From: an uncultured Christensenellaceae bacterium
Lineage (GTDB): Bacteria > Bacillota > Clostridia > Christensenellales > CAG-314
Length of the DNA stretch: 64,000 nt
Assembly: GCA_910586625.1 (NCBI GenBank)
Contig: CAJUIZ010000005.1
Coordinates: 62,001 to 126,000, forward strand
Direction of reading: 5' to 3'
The position numbers were made by a program, and so were the translations under genes. Shown piece by piece: positions 34,844 through 44,193 of this stretch (the stretch's first letter is position 1; the number at the start of each line of letters is the position of its first letter). The notes below the pieces were generated by a model, which was not told the DNA's origin, searched no databases, and saw only the letters and a program-made list of their open reading frames with translations.

Positions 34844-35980
34844 ATGGTACATTATTTCGATAATTGCGCGACGACGCGCGTGGATGATGAAGTGCAGAAG
34901 ATATTGTCACGTTACGCCGCGGAAATATATTTCAATCCGTCCGCAAGAAGTACTTACAGCTTAAACGTCGCAAACGATATAAACACGGCAAGACGGGATA
35001 TTGCCCGTAGGTTGGGAGTAAACGACACGGAAATATTTTTTACTTCCGGAGGTACTGAATCGGACAATATTGCCATAATGGGGAGTCTACGCGCCAAGCG
35101 CGGCAACGTTGTAATAAGCCTTATCGAGCATTCTGCGACTTACAATGCCGTAGCCGAACTGTCTAATCGCGGATACGAAGTACGCATCGCCAAGACTCTT
35201 GCCGACGGGCATATAGACGCGAACGACTTCATAAGCAAGGTGGACGAGCAAACAGTATTGGCTTGCTTTATGCACGTCAGCAACGAGACCGGAGCGATAA
35301 ACGACGTGCGCGCTATTAACGCAATGATTAAGGCAAAGAACGCCGATACGGTTACCTTTTCCGACGGGGTGCAGGCGTTAGGTAAAATTCCCGTTAACAT
35401 TCGTTACTTGGGAGTCGATTTGTACTCGTTCGCTTCACACAAAATTCACGGAAGCAAAGGCGTTGGCGGACTGTACGTTAAAAACAACTTGAAAATATCT
35501 CCGTTGCTGCGCGGCGGCGGACAGGAAAAAGGACTGCGCTCCGGCACCGAATTTGTAGGCGGAATTGTAGGATTTGCCAAAGCAATAGAGCTTGCCTGCG
35601 ACAATGTGGCGGCAAACGCGCATAATTTTACGGAATACAAGCAAATAATACGCAACGCGCTTGCTTCTGTTTCGGATTGGAAAGAAATTTGTACGGAAAA
35701 CGTTTCTCCCGCAATTATGTCGTTGGCTTTTGCCGACATTAAAGGCGAAGTGCTCGTGCATATGCTGGAAAAGTATGATATAATAATAGGAACGGGTTCG
35801 GCTTGCAGCTCTAAAAACAAACAAAGCAGATTTGCAAAAGCGATAGGACTCGAAGCGAAATATTCCGAAGGAGTAATACGCATAAGCTTTTCTAAGTACA
35901 ACACCAAGGAAGAAGCCGAGTTGCTTGCGGAAAAGCTTAGGCTGTGCATTACGGATCTTCGCAAAACAATGTTAGGATAG
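34844..35980 (+). CDS. Cysteine desulfurase (NifS/NifZ-like)
   Basis: PLP enzyme that forms a persulfide from cysteine. 378 aa. PLP site lysine in 'YSFASHKIHGSKGVGGLY', N-terminal 'YFDNCATTRVDDEV', 'FTSGGTESDNIAI', and the sulfur-carrying Cys in 'GTGSACSSKNKQS'. It is immediately followed by thiI, so, as with the NifZ-ThiI pair in Bacillus, it most likely feeds sulfur to ThiI for tRNA 4-thiouridine. The long loop around the catalytic Cys puts it with IscS/NifS-type (group I) rather than SufS enzymes. Confidence 0.94.
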   Translation: MVHYFDNCATTRVDDEVQKILSRYAAEIYFNPSARSTYSLNVANDINTARRDIARRLGVNDTEIFFTSGGTESDNIAIMGSLRAKRGNVVISLIEHSATYNAVAELSNRGYEVRIAKTLADGHIDANDFISKVDEQTVLACFMHVSNETGAINDVRAINAMIKAKNADTVTFSDGVQALGKIPVNIRYLGVDLYSFASHKIHGSKGVGGLYVKNNLKISPLLRGGGQEKGLRSGTEFVGGIVGFAKAIELACDNVAANAHNFTEYKQIIRNALASVSDWKEICTENVSPAIMSLAFADIKGEVLVHMLEKYDIIIGTGSACSSKNKQSRFAKAIGLEAKYSEGVIRISFSKYNTKEEAELLAEKLRLCITDLRKTMLG

Positions 35981-35986
35981 GTGCAT

Positions 35987-37138
35987 ATGAAAGTAATTAT
36001 TATCAGATATTCAGAAATTCACTTAAAGGGTAATAACCGCGAATTTTTCGAAAGCGCGCTGATATCCAATATCAAAGCAGCGCTTAAAGGTTTCGAATAC
36101 GATTTCTCGCGTACGAACGGACGTTACGTAATTAGGAATTTCGACGAAACACGGTTGGACGATATAACTGACATAGTAAAAAACGTCTTCGGCGTGCATT
36201 CGCTAAGCGTTGCAGAAGAAATAGATTCCGATTACGGCGAAATCAAGCGCGCCGCATTACTTTTTGCGCCCGCGGCGGGATCGTTCAAGGTGTCTACCAA
36301 CCGAGCCGACAAGCGTTTTCCTATGCCGTCGATGAAGGTATCGGCAGAGATAGGCGGAGAAATACTTGAAAAGCACCCCAACCTTACGGTGGATTTGTTC
36401 AATCCGCAGAACGTCGTCAATATAGACATTCGCGAAAACGGTAAAACGTTTGTTTTCAGTCAAATAATAAAAGCGGTTAACGGTATGCCCGTAGGCACCG
36501 GCGGCAAGGGAATAGTGATGCTTTCCGGCGGAATAGACAGCCCCGTAGCAGCTTATATGATGGCTAAACGCGGAATGACATTGCGAGCGCTGCATTTTCA
36601 TAGTTTTCCGTATACAAGCATGCAAGCCAAGCAAAAGGTATTGGATTTAGCGAAAATAATAAAGAAATACACCTTGCATTTGACTGTCGACGTGGTAAGT
36701 TTTACTGAAATTCAAACTGTCATTCACGAAAAATGTCCCGAAGAATATATGATTACAATTATGCGTCGTTTTATGATGCGCATAGCCGAACGCATTGCAA
36801 AAAACAATAATGCGGGCGCAATTATTACGGGGGAAAGCTTAGGACAGGTTGCCAGTCAAACGTTGGAAAGCTTGACAAGCACCAACTCTGTTGCGACGCT
36901 TCCGGTATTTCGTCCTTTGATAGGCTTCGATAAAGACGAAATAATAGAAATCTCTCAGAAAATAGGCGCGTTTGAAACGTCGATACTTCCGTATGAAGAC
37001 TGTTGTACCATATTTTTGCCGAAACGTCCCGTAACCAAGCCCCGCCTTTCGGCAGTGGAGAAGGTTGAAAGCGTTTTGGACGTGGACGCGCTGGTGGAAA
37101 ACGCCCTTGCCAACATAGAAACCGTCGCAATTGACTGA
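35987..37138 (+). CDS. thiI: tRNA 4-thiouridine synthetase
   Basis: 383 aa from ATG 35987 (a GTG two codons earlier is possible). THUMP domain (about 60-165), then the PP-loop ATP pyrophosphatase 'VMLSGGIDSPVAAYMMAKRG' and 'ITGESLGQVASQTLESL', with the Cys of 'PYEDCCTIFLPKRPVTKP' near the end. No rhodanese domain, as in Bacillus, so sulfur comes directly from the adjacent desulfurase. The gap between the two genes is 6 nt. Confidence 0.96.
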   Translation: MKVIIIRYSEIHLKGNNREFFESALISNIKAALKGFEYDFSRTNGRYVIRNFDETRLDDITDIVKNVFGVHSLSVAEEIDSDYGEIKRAALLFAPAAGSFKVSTNRADKRFPMPSMKVSAEIGGEILEKHPNLTVDLFNPQNVVNIDIRENGKTFVFSQIIKAVNGMPVGTGGKGIVMLSGGIDSPVAAYMMAKRGMTLRALHFHSFPYTSMQAKQKVLDLAKIIKKYTLHLTVDVVSFTEIQTVIHEKCPEEYMITIMRRFMMRIAERIAKNNNAGAIITGESLGQVASQTLESLTSTNSVATLPVFRPLIGFDKDEIIEISQKIGAFETSILPYEDCCTIFLPKRPVTKPRLSAVEKVESVLDVDALVENALANIETVAID

Positions 37139-37222
37139 TTGGGCTATATTTATATATACGGCGTTATGCGCAGTGAATAGACGCATATTTGAAGGTTGCA
37201 TTTATGTAAAAACTACTTTGTT

Positions 37223-37894
37223 ATGAAAAAAATAGTAATAAAGCATAAACGAATCGTTACAGATAAGTTGATTCCTTTCGGGTTTGAGCAAAGCGATGAG
37301 GGATTTGCTTTTTCAAAATATATATCAGACGGACAATTCGACTTAAAATTGTTTGTTAAGGACGGCGAGCTTTTTTCAAGTCTTACCGAACGGGAGTTCG
37401 GCGAAGAATACGTATTGCATCTCATTGCCGACGCGCAAGGCGAATTTGTAGGCAAAGTCAAAGCCGAATACAACTGCGTATTAGACAAATTTGTCGAAAA
37501 CTGCTGCGAAACAAACGTGTTCCTAAGCGAGCAAGCGCGCGCAGTAATAGAGTACGTACGTAAAACATACGGCGACGAATTACAGTATCTGTGGGAAAGG
37601 TTTCCCGAAAACGCAGTTTTCAGAAGAAAGGACACGCAAACCTGGTACGCGGTTTTGCTTGTTGTTTCTCGCAGGAAAATCGGCTTTGATATGGACGAAA
37701 AAACCGATATTATCGACCTACGTATGCGCCCCGACAACGCCGAAAATCTGATAGACGGCAAAGCATATCTTCCCGGCTACCATATGAATAAAAAGAATTG
37801 GTTTACCGTTGTGTTAGACGGAAGCGCGCCTACGGAAGAAATTTTCCGCAGGATAGACGATAGCTACAATTTGGCATACAAAAAGTGCAAATAA
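37223..37894 (+). CDS. MmcQ/YjbR family protein
   Basis: 223 aa from ATG 37223 (the frame opens at 37196). The C-terminal 120 residues carry the YjbR/CyaY-like double-wing fold pattern: 'YLWERFPENAVFRRKDTQTWYAVLLVV', 'DLRMRPDNAENLIDGKAYLPGYHMNKKNWFTVVLDG' and 'IDDSYNLAYKK'. The N-terminal 90 residues ('GEEYVLHLIADAQGEFV') correspond to the extension found in many clostridial versions. Role unknown; the name DNA-binding is traditional. The stop codon lies within the terminator stem. Confidence 0.85.
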   Translation: MKKIVIKHKRIVTDKLIPFGFEQSDEGFAFSKYISDGQFDLKLFVKDGELFSSLTEREFGEEYVLHLIADAQGEFVGKVKAEYNCVLDKFVENCCETNVFLSEQARAVIEYVRKTYGDELQYLWERFPENAVFRRKDTQTWYAVLLVVSRRKIGFDMDEKTDIIDLRMRPDNAENLIDGKAYLPGYHMNKKNWFTVVLDGSAPTEEIFRRIDDSYNLAYKKCK

Positions 37895-37923
37895 TCTGCG
37901 TGTTATTTGCACTTTGTTTTTTT
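37882..37923. terminator. Terminator between convergent yjbR-like and PBP genes
   Basis: Perfect 13-bp stem (aaagtgcaaataa 37882-37894 with ttatttgcacttt 37903-37915), 8-nt loop, then G and seven T's. It can also serve the opposing PBP gene. The 5' arm contains the last codons and stop of the yjbR-like gene. Confidence 0.92.
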
Positions 37924-37940
37924 GGGGTTATTTTTCGATT

Positions 37941-40145
37941 TTATTTCCAATACCAAAAATCTATTATAGACGGAAATTCGTTTTTATCCTGCGGCTTTGC
38001 GCGGCATACTGTCAATACGGGCGTAGTATATACCGTCTTGTCGTTTACGATAAGCTCGGCGAAGTATTCGGCGCGGTCGGCTTTCAGCGTTTCGGTATAG
38101 CGTCCGTTTGGAGCGGTACATTCCGTTTTGCCGTCGTCTGTCTTTTTGTATAATATCCATCTGCCTTTGTCCGTTTGCGGCAGTTCGACAGTTACGCTGT
38201 CGTCAACAGCCTTGCCTGTCAATTCGTACGTATACGTAGGTTTTTCGGCGCGCTCCTGCGGTGCGTTGCAGGCGTCGAACAGAAATTTTTCGCCGCCGTC
38301 GGCAATTAACACCTTTTGATCATCGTATAGACTTTCCGCGTCTAACTCGACTTCGATTATATTCGACGGTCGAACAAATTTGGCGGGCTTGACTTTCTCG
38401 TACATTTTGTCTAACAGTTTGCCTGCAAGGACGCTTGGAGCGGTAGAGCCGCTTACGTCGTTATCCAAATCTCCGCTGAACCATACGGCGAATACGTCCG
38501 AAGTAGTGTATCCCGCTATAATAGCGTCGCTGTTGCCCTGACTGTTACCGACTGTTCCCGTTTTTGCCGCTACTTGGTATCCGTCGCGTTTCAGTCTTTT
38601 CGCCGTTCCGTTTTGTACGGTATTGACGAGCATATCCGTCATAAGATAATTGGCGCTCGGTTGAAATACTCTTACGTTTTCCGTCCGCCTGCTGTAAATC
38701 GTACCGTTTTCGTTGCATATGCTTTTTATAAAGCAAACGTCGTTGCAAACGCCGTCGTTTGCAAGGGTAGAGTATCCCTTTGCCAACGTAAACAAATCCA
38801 CGCCGCCGTTAACGTTGCCGAGGGCCATCGACAGGTTTTGTTCGCCTTGTATTCCCAACTTTTCCAGATATCCTTGCGCCTTGTCCAGACCCAAAGCGTT
38901 GAGCGTTTTTACCGCGGGAACGTTTAGGCTCTTCGCTACGGAATTTTTGATAGTGGTCCAGCCGCTGTATCCGCCCGCATTGGACGGCTTGTAACCGTTG
39001 AAGTCCGTTAGTTCGTCTAAAACGGGCGACGCTTCGGTAATTATCCGTTCGTTGAGCGCAGGAGCATATACGGCAATGGGCTTGAATGCGCTGCCCACCT
39101 GACGTCTGTCGCCTGCCGTCGCGCCGCGAAAATAACAGGCTTCGACCCCGCCGCAACTGTCCGTTACTATTGCGGAAATATCGGCGAGCGCGCCCGATTT
39201 CGTTACGGTTTTATCGCTCTTTACAAGGTTGGACAGCGCCCTTTGTTTGGACTGATTGCAATAGGTTTCTATAATGAAGTTGGACTGCGCAAGCTGCATA
39301 GGAGTCATATTTAGCAGTCTGCACGCTTCTTTCATTACGTGATAGGTGTAGGATTTCTCCGCCCTGACTTTTTGCGGAACGTATTCTATTTCCGATTCCA
39401 ACGCTCGATTATACTGTTCGCTGTCGATTACTTGCTGCTCGCGCATAAGTTTTAACACGCTGTCGCGCCGTATTTTGCACTTATCGGCGTTTTTGTCCGG
39501 AGCATAGGTATTGGGAGCTTTGATCATTCCTGCCAGTACTGCGCTCTCGGATACGGTTAAATCCTGCGCGCTTTTGTTGAAATACACGTTGGAAGCCGTT
39601 TCTATCCCGTAGGCGTTCCGTCCGAAATAGATGGTGTTTAGATACATTTCCAATATTTCTTTTTTCGTGTAATTTTTTTCCAGCTCGCGAGCCAACAACA
39701 TTTCGTTGGCTTTGCGCTTCATAGTTTTGTAATTGTCCAAATGCGTATTTTTTATAAGTTGCTGACTTATCGTAGACGCGCCTTCTTTGTATCCGCCGCT
39801 TTTTAAGTTGTGAAGCATTGCGCCGAACACGCGCTTGTAATCTATTCCCTTGTGCGAAAAGAAACGCTTGTCTTCGACGGCTACAAACGCTTTGTAAGTG
39901 TAGTCGTGTAACGCGTCCAACGGTATCTGCTTGTATTCGTATAAATACATAGGTTCGGCTATTTTCGCGCCGTCGTTATCCAGTATGGTAAGAGAAGTAT
40001 ATACTTCGTTCAGTCTGTTTCTGTCAAACTTGACGTAGTCGTCGCTTTTCTTCCAAACGGATACGCCTATTACGCCTGCCGTAACGCTTATAAGCACAAC
40101 AGATGCCAATACTATGGAGAATATCTTCAAAAAACGTTTTTTCAT
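37941..40145 (-). CDS. Class A penicillin-binding protein (PBP1A-type)
   Basis: Bifunctional peptidoglycan glycosyltransferase/transpeptidase, membrane-anchored. About 734 aa if begun at the ATG at 40145 (MKKRFLKIF); in-frame ATGs at 40172 and 40205 lack ribosome sites too. Membrane anchor about 8-30. GT51 domain: catalytic Glu91 in 'AVEDKRFFSHKGID', 'EGASTISQQLIKN', 'EMYLNTIYFGRNAYGIE'. Transpeptidase: SxxK in 'QVGSAFKPIAVYAPAL', SxN in 'VAKSLNVPAV', KTG in 'AAKTGTVGNSQG'. A C-terminal tail of about 100 residues follows. Divergent from miaB with a 125-bp gap. Confidence 0.93.
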   Translation of the reverse strand: MKKRFLKIFSIVLASVVLISVTAGVIGVSVWKKSDDYVKFDRNRLNEVYTSLTILDNDGAKIAEPMYLYEYKQIPLDALHDYTYKAFVAVEDKRFFSHKGIDYKRVFGAMLHNLKSGGYKEGASTISQQLIKNTHLDNYKTMKRKANEMLLARELEKNYTKKEILEMYLNTIYFGRNAYGIETASNVYFNKSAQDLTVSESAVLAGMIKAPNTYAPDKNADKCKIRRDSVLKLMREQQVIDSEQYNRALESEIEYVPQKVRAEKSYTYHVMKEACRLLNMTPMQLAQSNFIIETYCNQSKQRALSNLVKSDKTVTKSGALADISAIVTDSCGGVEACYFRGATAGDRRQVGSAFKPIAVYAPALNERIITEASPVLDELTDFNGYKPSNAGGYSGWTTIKNSVAKSLNVPAVKTLNALGLDKAQGYLEKLGIQGEQNLSMALGNVNGGVDLFTLAKGYSTLANDGVCNDVCFIKSICNENGTIYSRRTENVRVFQPSANYLMTDMLVNTVQNGTAKRLKRDGYQVAAKTGTVGNSQGNSDAIIAGYTTSDVFAVWFSGDLDNDVSGSTAPSVLAGKLLDKMYEKVKPAKFVRPSNIIEVELDAESLYDDQKVLIADGGEKFLFDACNAPQERAEKPTYTYELTGKAVDDSVTVELPQTDKGRWILYKKTDDGKTECTAPNGRYTETLKADRAEYFAELIVNDKTVYTTPVLTVCRAKPQDKNEFPSIIDFWYWK

Positions 40146-40189
40146 ATCACTATTATTGTTTGTGATTTGCATTTTTATATTTATTTTTC

Positions 40190-40218
40190 TTGAAAAATAT
40201 TGCAAGAAATAGTAAAAT
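40190..40218 (+). promoter_or_regulatory. Promoter of the miaB-mutS-mutL-miaA operon
   Basis: TTGAAA (40190-40195), 17 bp, TAAAAT (40213-40218), in the intergenic region between the divergent PBP and miaB genes. Confidence 0.68.
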
Positions 40219-40270
40219 GTATTTATAAGTATTATTATGCCACTTTATGTCTAAAAAAGGAGAGTGCCGC

Positions 40271-41590
40271 TTGAAATATTTTATTCATACCTACGGCTGT
40301 CAAATGAACGTTCACGATTCGGAAAAAATTGCCGGCATTATGGAAGGACTGGGATACGAGTCCTGTTCGTCGGCGCAGGACGCCGACGCGGTTATCTTCA
40401 ATACCTGTTGTATACGCGAAACGGCGGAGCAGAAAATTTACGGACATATAGGGGAGCTGAAAAAAGTTAAACGCGCAAAACCGAATATGATTGTGGCTGT
40501 ATGCGGCTGTATGTCGCAGCAAGCGGGCGTAGCGGAAAAAATAAAGGAGAGTTATCCATTTGTAGATATTGTACTTGGAACGTCTAATCTCGACCTTTTG
40601 CGCGAAGCGGTATTATCCGCGCAAAACAAAAAACATAGTTTTAACGTGGATTTTAGGCAATACAACGAAGAAGATTTTGCTCAATCGCGCACAAGCTTTC
40701 CCAATGCGTGGGTTAATATCAATTACGGATGCAACAATTTTTGCACGTATTGCATAGTTCCGTACGTTCGAGGCCGTGAACGCAGCCGCAGGACGTCTGA
40801 CATAATGGCGGAAGTAAAAAGCCTGCTTGCGCAGGGCTACAAAGAAATTACTCTTCTCGGGCAGAACGTAAATTCCTACGGACACGACTTACCATACGGA
40901 GAAAGCTTCGCGTCGCTGCTGAAAGAAATCGGCGAATTGGACGGCAAATTTCGTTTACGCTTTATGACTTCGCACCCCAAAGATTTGTCCGACGAAGTAA
41001 TAGACGCGGTAGCGGCGTACCCCAATATTTGCAATAATATTCATCTTCCAGTCCAAAGCGGCAGTACGGAAATTTTACGACGCATGAACCGCAGATACAC
41101 TCGCGACGATTACTTGTCATTGGTGCAGCGCATACGCGCAAAATTGCCAGACGTAGGCATTACGACGGACATAATGGTGGGCTTCCCCGGGGAGACGGAA
41201 AAGGACTTCGAAGATACGTTAGACCTTGTAAAGCAGGCGCGATACAGCTCTGCATTTTGCTTTATTTATTCACGCAGAAAAGGAACGCCCGCGTATTCGA
41301 TGGATAATCAGATACCCTACGCTGTCAAGCGCGACCGAATAACGCGTTTGCTGGCTTGTCAAAACGAAGTTACGAAAGAAATTAGCCGAGATATGTTGGG
41401 TAAACGCTACGAAGTGTTGGTAGAAGGCGCAAATACGCATTACGCCGATACAATGTGCGGACGGACGGAAAGCGGCAGACTTGTCAACTTCAAATGCGAC
41501 GATTCGTATATTGGAAAGTTTGTTATTGTGGAAATAGAACAAGCGAAATCCGCCACTTTGTGGGGATCGATTGTTAAGGAGCGGCAATGA
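40271..41590 (+). CDS. miaB: tRNA-2-methylthio-N6-dimethylallyladenosine synthase
   Basis: Radical-SAM methylthiotransferase acting on i6A37 of tRNA. I place the start at TTG 40271, 8 nt after the 'aaaggag' site, which gives the normal N terminus (KYFIHTYGCQMN); an ATG at 40247 would put that ribosome site inside the gene. 439 aa. N-terminal MTTase domain with cluster cysteines in 'TYGCQMNVHD', 'FNTCCIRE' and 'VCGCMSQ'; radical-SAM CxxxCxxC in 'GCNNFCTYCIVPYVRG'; C-terminal TRAM domain. Works with miaA at the end of the same operon. Confidence 0.96.
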   Translation: MKYFIHTYGCQMNVHDSEKIAGIMEGLGYESCSSAQDADAVIFNTCCIRETAEQKIYGHIGELKKVKRAKPNMIVAVCGCMSQQAGVAEKIKESYPFVDIVLGTSNLDLLREAVLSAQNKKHSFNVDFRQYNEEDFAQSRTSFPNAWVNINYGCNNFCTYCIVPYVRGRERSRRTSDIMAEVKSLLAQGYKEITLLGQNVNSYGHDLPYGESFASLLKEIGELDGKFRLRFMTSHPKDLSDEVIDAVAAYPNICNNIHLPVQSGSTEILRRMNRRYTRDDYLSLVQRIRAKLPDVGITTDIMVGFPGETEKDFEDTLDLVKQARYSSAFCFIYSRRKGTPAYSMDNQIPYAVKRDRITRLLACQNEVTKEISRDMLGKRYEVLVEGANTHYADTMCGRTESGRLVNFKCDDSYIGKFVIVEIEQAKSATLWGSIVKERQ

Positions 41591-44193
41591 GTAATTCTAA
41601 TTTATCTCCGATGATGAAAAACTATCTGCAAACAAAGGAGCAATATCATGATTGCATTCTTTTGTACCGTCTCGGAGACTTTTACGAAATGTTTTTCGAA
41701 GATGCCGAAAAGGCGAGCAAAATATTGGACCTAACGCTGACGGGCAAAAACTGCGGACTTGCCGAGCGTGCGCCTATGTGCGGTGTACCGTATCACGCGG
41801 TAGACGCTTACATTGCTAAGCTTATTTCCGCCGGCGAAAAGGTAGCGATTTGCGAGCAATTATCCGAACCCAACGGCAGGGGACTTGTCGAACGCGACGT
41901 GGTGCGCGTTATAACCGCCGGCACGGTTATGGACAGCGATATATTAGACGACAGCCGCAGCAACTACATTTGCTCCGTTTACGGAGAATCGAAATTAGGC
42001 GTCGCCATTTGCGACCTTACTACCGGCGACGCGTTCGTTACCGAATTCGACGCAACGGGCGTAAAGGACTTTCAGGAGTTTATCGTAAGCTACAAGCCGT
42101 CGGAAGTAATCAGCAACGATACCGCAAAACAAATGTCCGCAAATCTCGATTGCGTTAAAGCGGGATACGTTCCGTCTTTTTATCCGTACGACGAAAGCTA
42201 TTTCGAGCAGCGGCGAGCGAAAGAAAAAATATCTTCCTGCTATAAGGTTTCGACGTTGGACGGATTCGGTTTACAGGGCAAGAACTGTGCGATAAAAGCG
42301 TTGGGAGCTTTACTTCAATACTTGACGGACACTCAAAAACGCGATTTGCCGCACTTAAAGATTCCGAAATTCGTGGACAAAAGCAAGTATATGTCCATAG
42401 ACGTTAAAACGCGCAAAAACTTGGAGCTGACCGTTTCCTACCGTGAAAGCAAGCGAAAGGGCAGTCTGCTGTGGCTGTTGGATAAGACCGACACCAGTAT
42501 GGGCGCGCGGCTGCTTGCCGATTGGATAGATCGCCCTTTACAAAAAGCGGCGCAAATAAACGCCCGCTTGGACGGCGTAGAAGAATTATACAAGAGCTAT
42601 ATGCTTCGCGCAAATCTACACGAAACGCTTAGGAACGTTTACGATATAGAACGACTGGTAGGAAAGATAGCCTATAATAACGTTACTCCCAAAGACTGCG
42701 TAGCCCTTAAAAGATCGCTTGCATTGCTGCCTAAAATCAAATCGTTGCTCGGCGATAACGTTAAAAGCAGAATACTGCGCGCGATAAACGAAGCGATTTC
42801 GCCGCTTTACGAAGTAACGGATTTATTGGAGCGCGCAATAGAAGACGACGCTCCGCAGATTGTAAAAGACAGCGATTACATAAAACACGGCTTCGACAGG
42901 GAGTTGGATGAGCTGTTTGACCTTGCCGAGCACGGAAGCGCGCGCATATCCGCATTGGAAGAGTACGAAAAGACGCGTACCGGCATTAAAAACCTTAAAT
43001 TGGGTTATAACAAAGTATTCGGGTACTATTTCGAAATAACCAATTCGATGCTTCATCTTGCGCCCGAAAACTTTATACGCAAACAGACGACGACTAACGG
43101 GGAACGCTTCGTGAGCCCCGAGCTTAAGGAATTGGAAGAAAAAATGCTTACTGCCTTCGAAAAAAAGGTGAAATTGCAAAAAGCTTTGTTTGAATCCGTG
43201 CGTAATGAATTATTGCAATATATTCCGTCTATGCAGTCCACGGCGCAAGCGGTGGCTTCGCTTGACTGCTTGCTGTCTCTTGCCAACGTAGCCGAAGCGA
43301 ACGATTACTGCAAACCCAAAATAAACGCAGCGGATAATGCGTTGGTAATCAAAGACGGCAGACACCCGATCGTGGAAGCTTATATTAAGCGCGACAACTT
43401 TATTACCAACGACGTTAATTTGGACACGGAAGAAAACCGTACGATGATAATAACCGGACCGAATATGGCGGGAAAAAGCACGTACATGCGTCAAGTGGCG
43501 TTGATTACGCTTATGGCGCATATCGGTTCATTCGTTCCTGCGAAATTCGCCGAAGTACCAATTGTAGACAAGATTTTTACCCGAGTGGGAGCAAACGACG
43601 ACTTGGCGTTTAATCAAAGCACCTTTATGGTGGAGATGGTGGAAGTAGCCAATATTCTGAATAACGCTACGAAAAAAAGTCTCATAATTCTTGACGAAGT
43701 AGGGCGCGGAACTTCTACTTTTGACGGATTGTCCATCGCGTGGGCGGTTATGGAATACGTTTCGCAAAATATTTGCGCCAAAACGCTGTTTTCTACGCAT
43801 TATCACGAGCTGACAGATCTCGAAGGACGCGTCGACGGAGTTAAAAATTACCGTATTACCGTAAAGGAATTTAACGGTTCGGTAGTATTTCTTCACAAAA
43901 TTGCCCGCGGCGGCGCAAACAAGAGCTTCGGTATCGAAGTTGCTTCGCTTGCAGGCGTACCGCAGGACGTATGCGCTCGGGCGAAGGAAATTTTCGCGCT
44001 ATTGGAAAACAGCAATGTAAACGTCAACTTAGACGAGATAACGAACGACGGCGCTCGGCGCGAGCGGCAATTTAATAAAACGGCGCAGGAAGTATCGGCT
44101 ATATTGCGCGACGTGGATATTAACAAAACTTCACCGATAGAAGCGTTCGACATATTGAACACATTGGTTAAAAAGGTAAAAGAGAATGGCTAA
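41587..44193 (+). CDS. mutS: DNA mismatch repair protein MutS
   Basis: 868-aa mismatch sensor. The mismatch-wedging Phe-x-Glu is in 'LGDFYEMFFEDA' (about residue 36), preceded by 'MMKNYLQTKEQYHD'. Core and clamp domains, then ABC ATPase: Walker A 'ITGPNMAGKSTYMRQ', 'FNQSTFMVEMVEVANIL', Walker B 'LIILDEVGRGTSTFDG', 'KTLFSTHYHELTDLEG'. Overlaps miaB and mutL by a few nt each (ATGA; mutL begins 8 nt before the mutS stop). Confidence 0.97.
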   Translation: MSNSNLSPMMKNYLQTKEQYHDCILLYRLGDFYEMFFEDAEKASKILDLTLTGKNCGLAERAPMCGVPYHAVDAYIAKLISAGEKVAICEQLSEPNGRGLVERDVVRVITAGTVMDSDILDDSRSNYICSVYGESKLGVAICDLTTGDAFVTEFDATGVKDFQEFIVSYKPSEVISNDTAKQMSANLDCVKAGYVPSFYPYDESYFEQRRAKEKISSCYKVSTLDGFGLQGKNCAIKALGALLQYLTDTQKRDLPHLKIPKFVDKSKYMSIDVKTRKNLELTVSYRESKRKGSLLWLLDKTDTSMGARLLADWIDRPLQKAAQINARLDGVEELYKSYMLRANLHETLRNVYDIERLVGKIAYNNVTPKDCVALKRSLALLPKIKSLLGDNVKSRILRAINEAISPLYEVTDLLERAIEDDAPQIVKDSDYIKHGFDRELDELFDLAEHGSARISALEEYEKTRTGIKNLKLGYNKVFGYYFEITNSMLHLAPENFIRKQTTTNGERFVSPELKELEEKMLTAFEKKVKLQKALFESVRNELLQYIPSMQSTAQAVASLDCLLSLANVAEANDYCKPKINAADNALVIKDGRHPIVEAYIKRDNFITNDVNLDTEENRTMIITGPNMAGKSTYMRQVALITLMAHIGSFVPAKFAEVPIVDKIFTRVGANDDLAFNQSTFMVEMVEVANILNNATKKSLIILDEVGRGTSTFDGLSIAWAVMEYVSQNICAKTLFSTHYHELTDLEGRVDGVKNYRITVKEFNGSVVFLHKIARGGANKSFGIEVASLAGVPQDVCARAKEIFALLENSNVNVNLDEITNDGARRERQFNKTAQEVSAILRDVDINKTSPIEAFDILNTLVKKVKENG

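Noticed and set aside
40247..40270. Upstream ATG start for miaB
   Set aside because: It would place the strong ribosome site inside the coding region; the TTG at 40271 has ideal spacing and gives the family N terminus.
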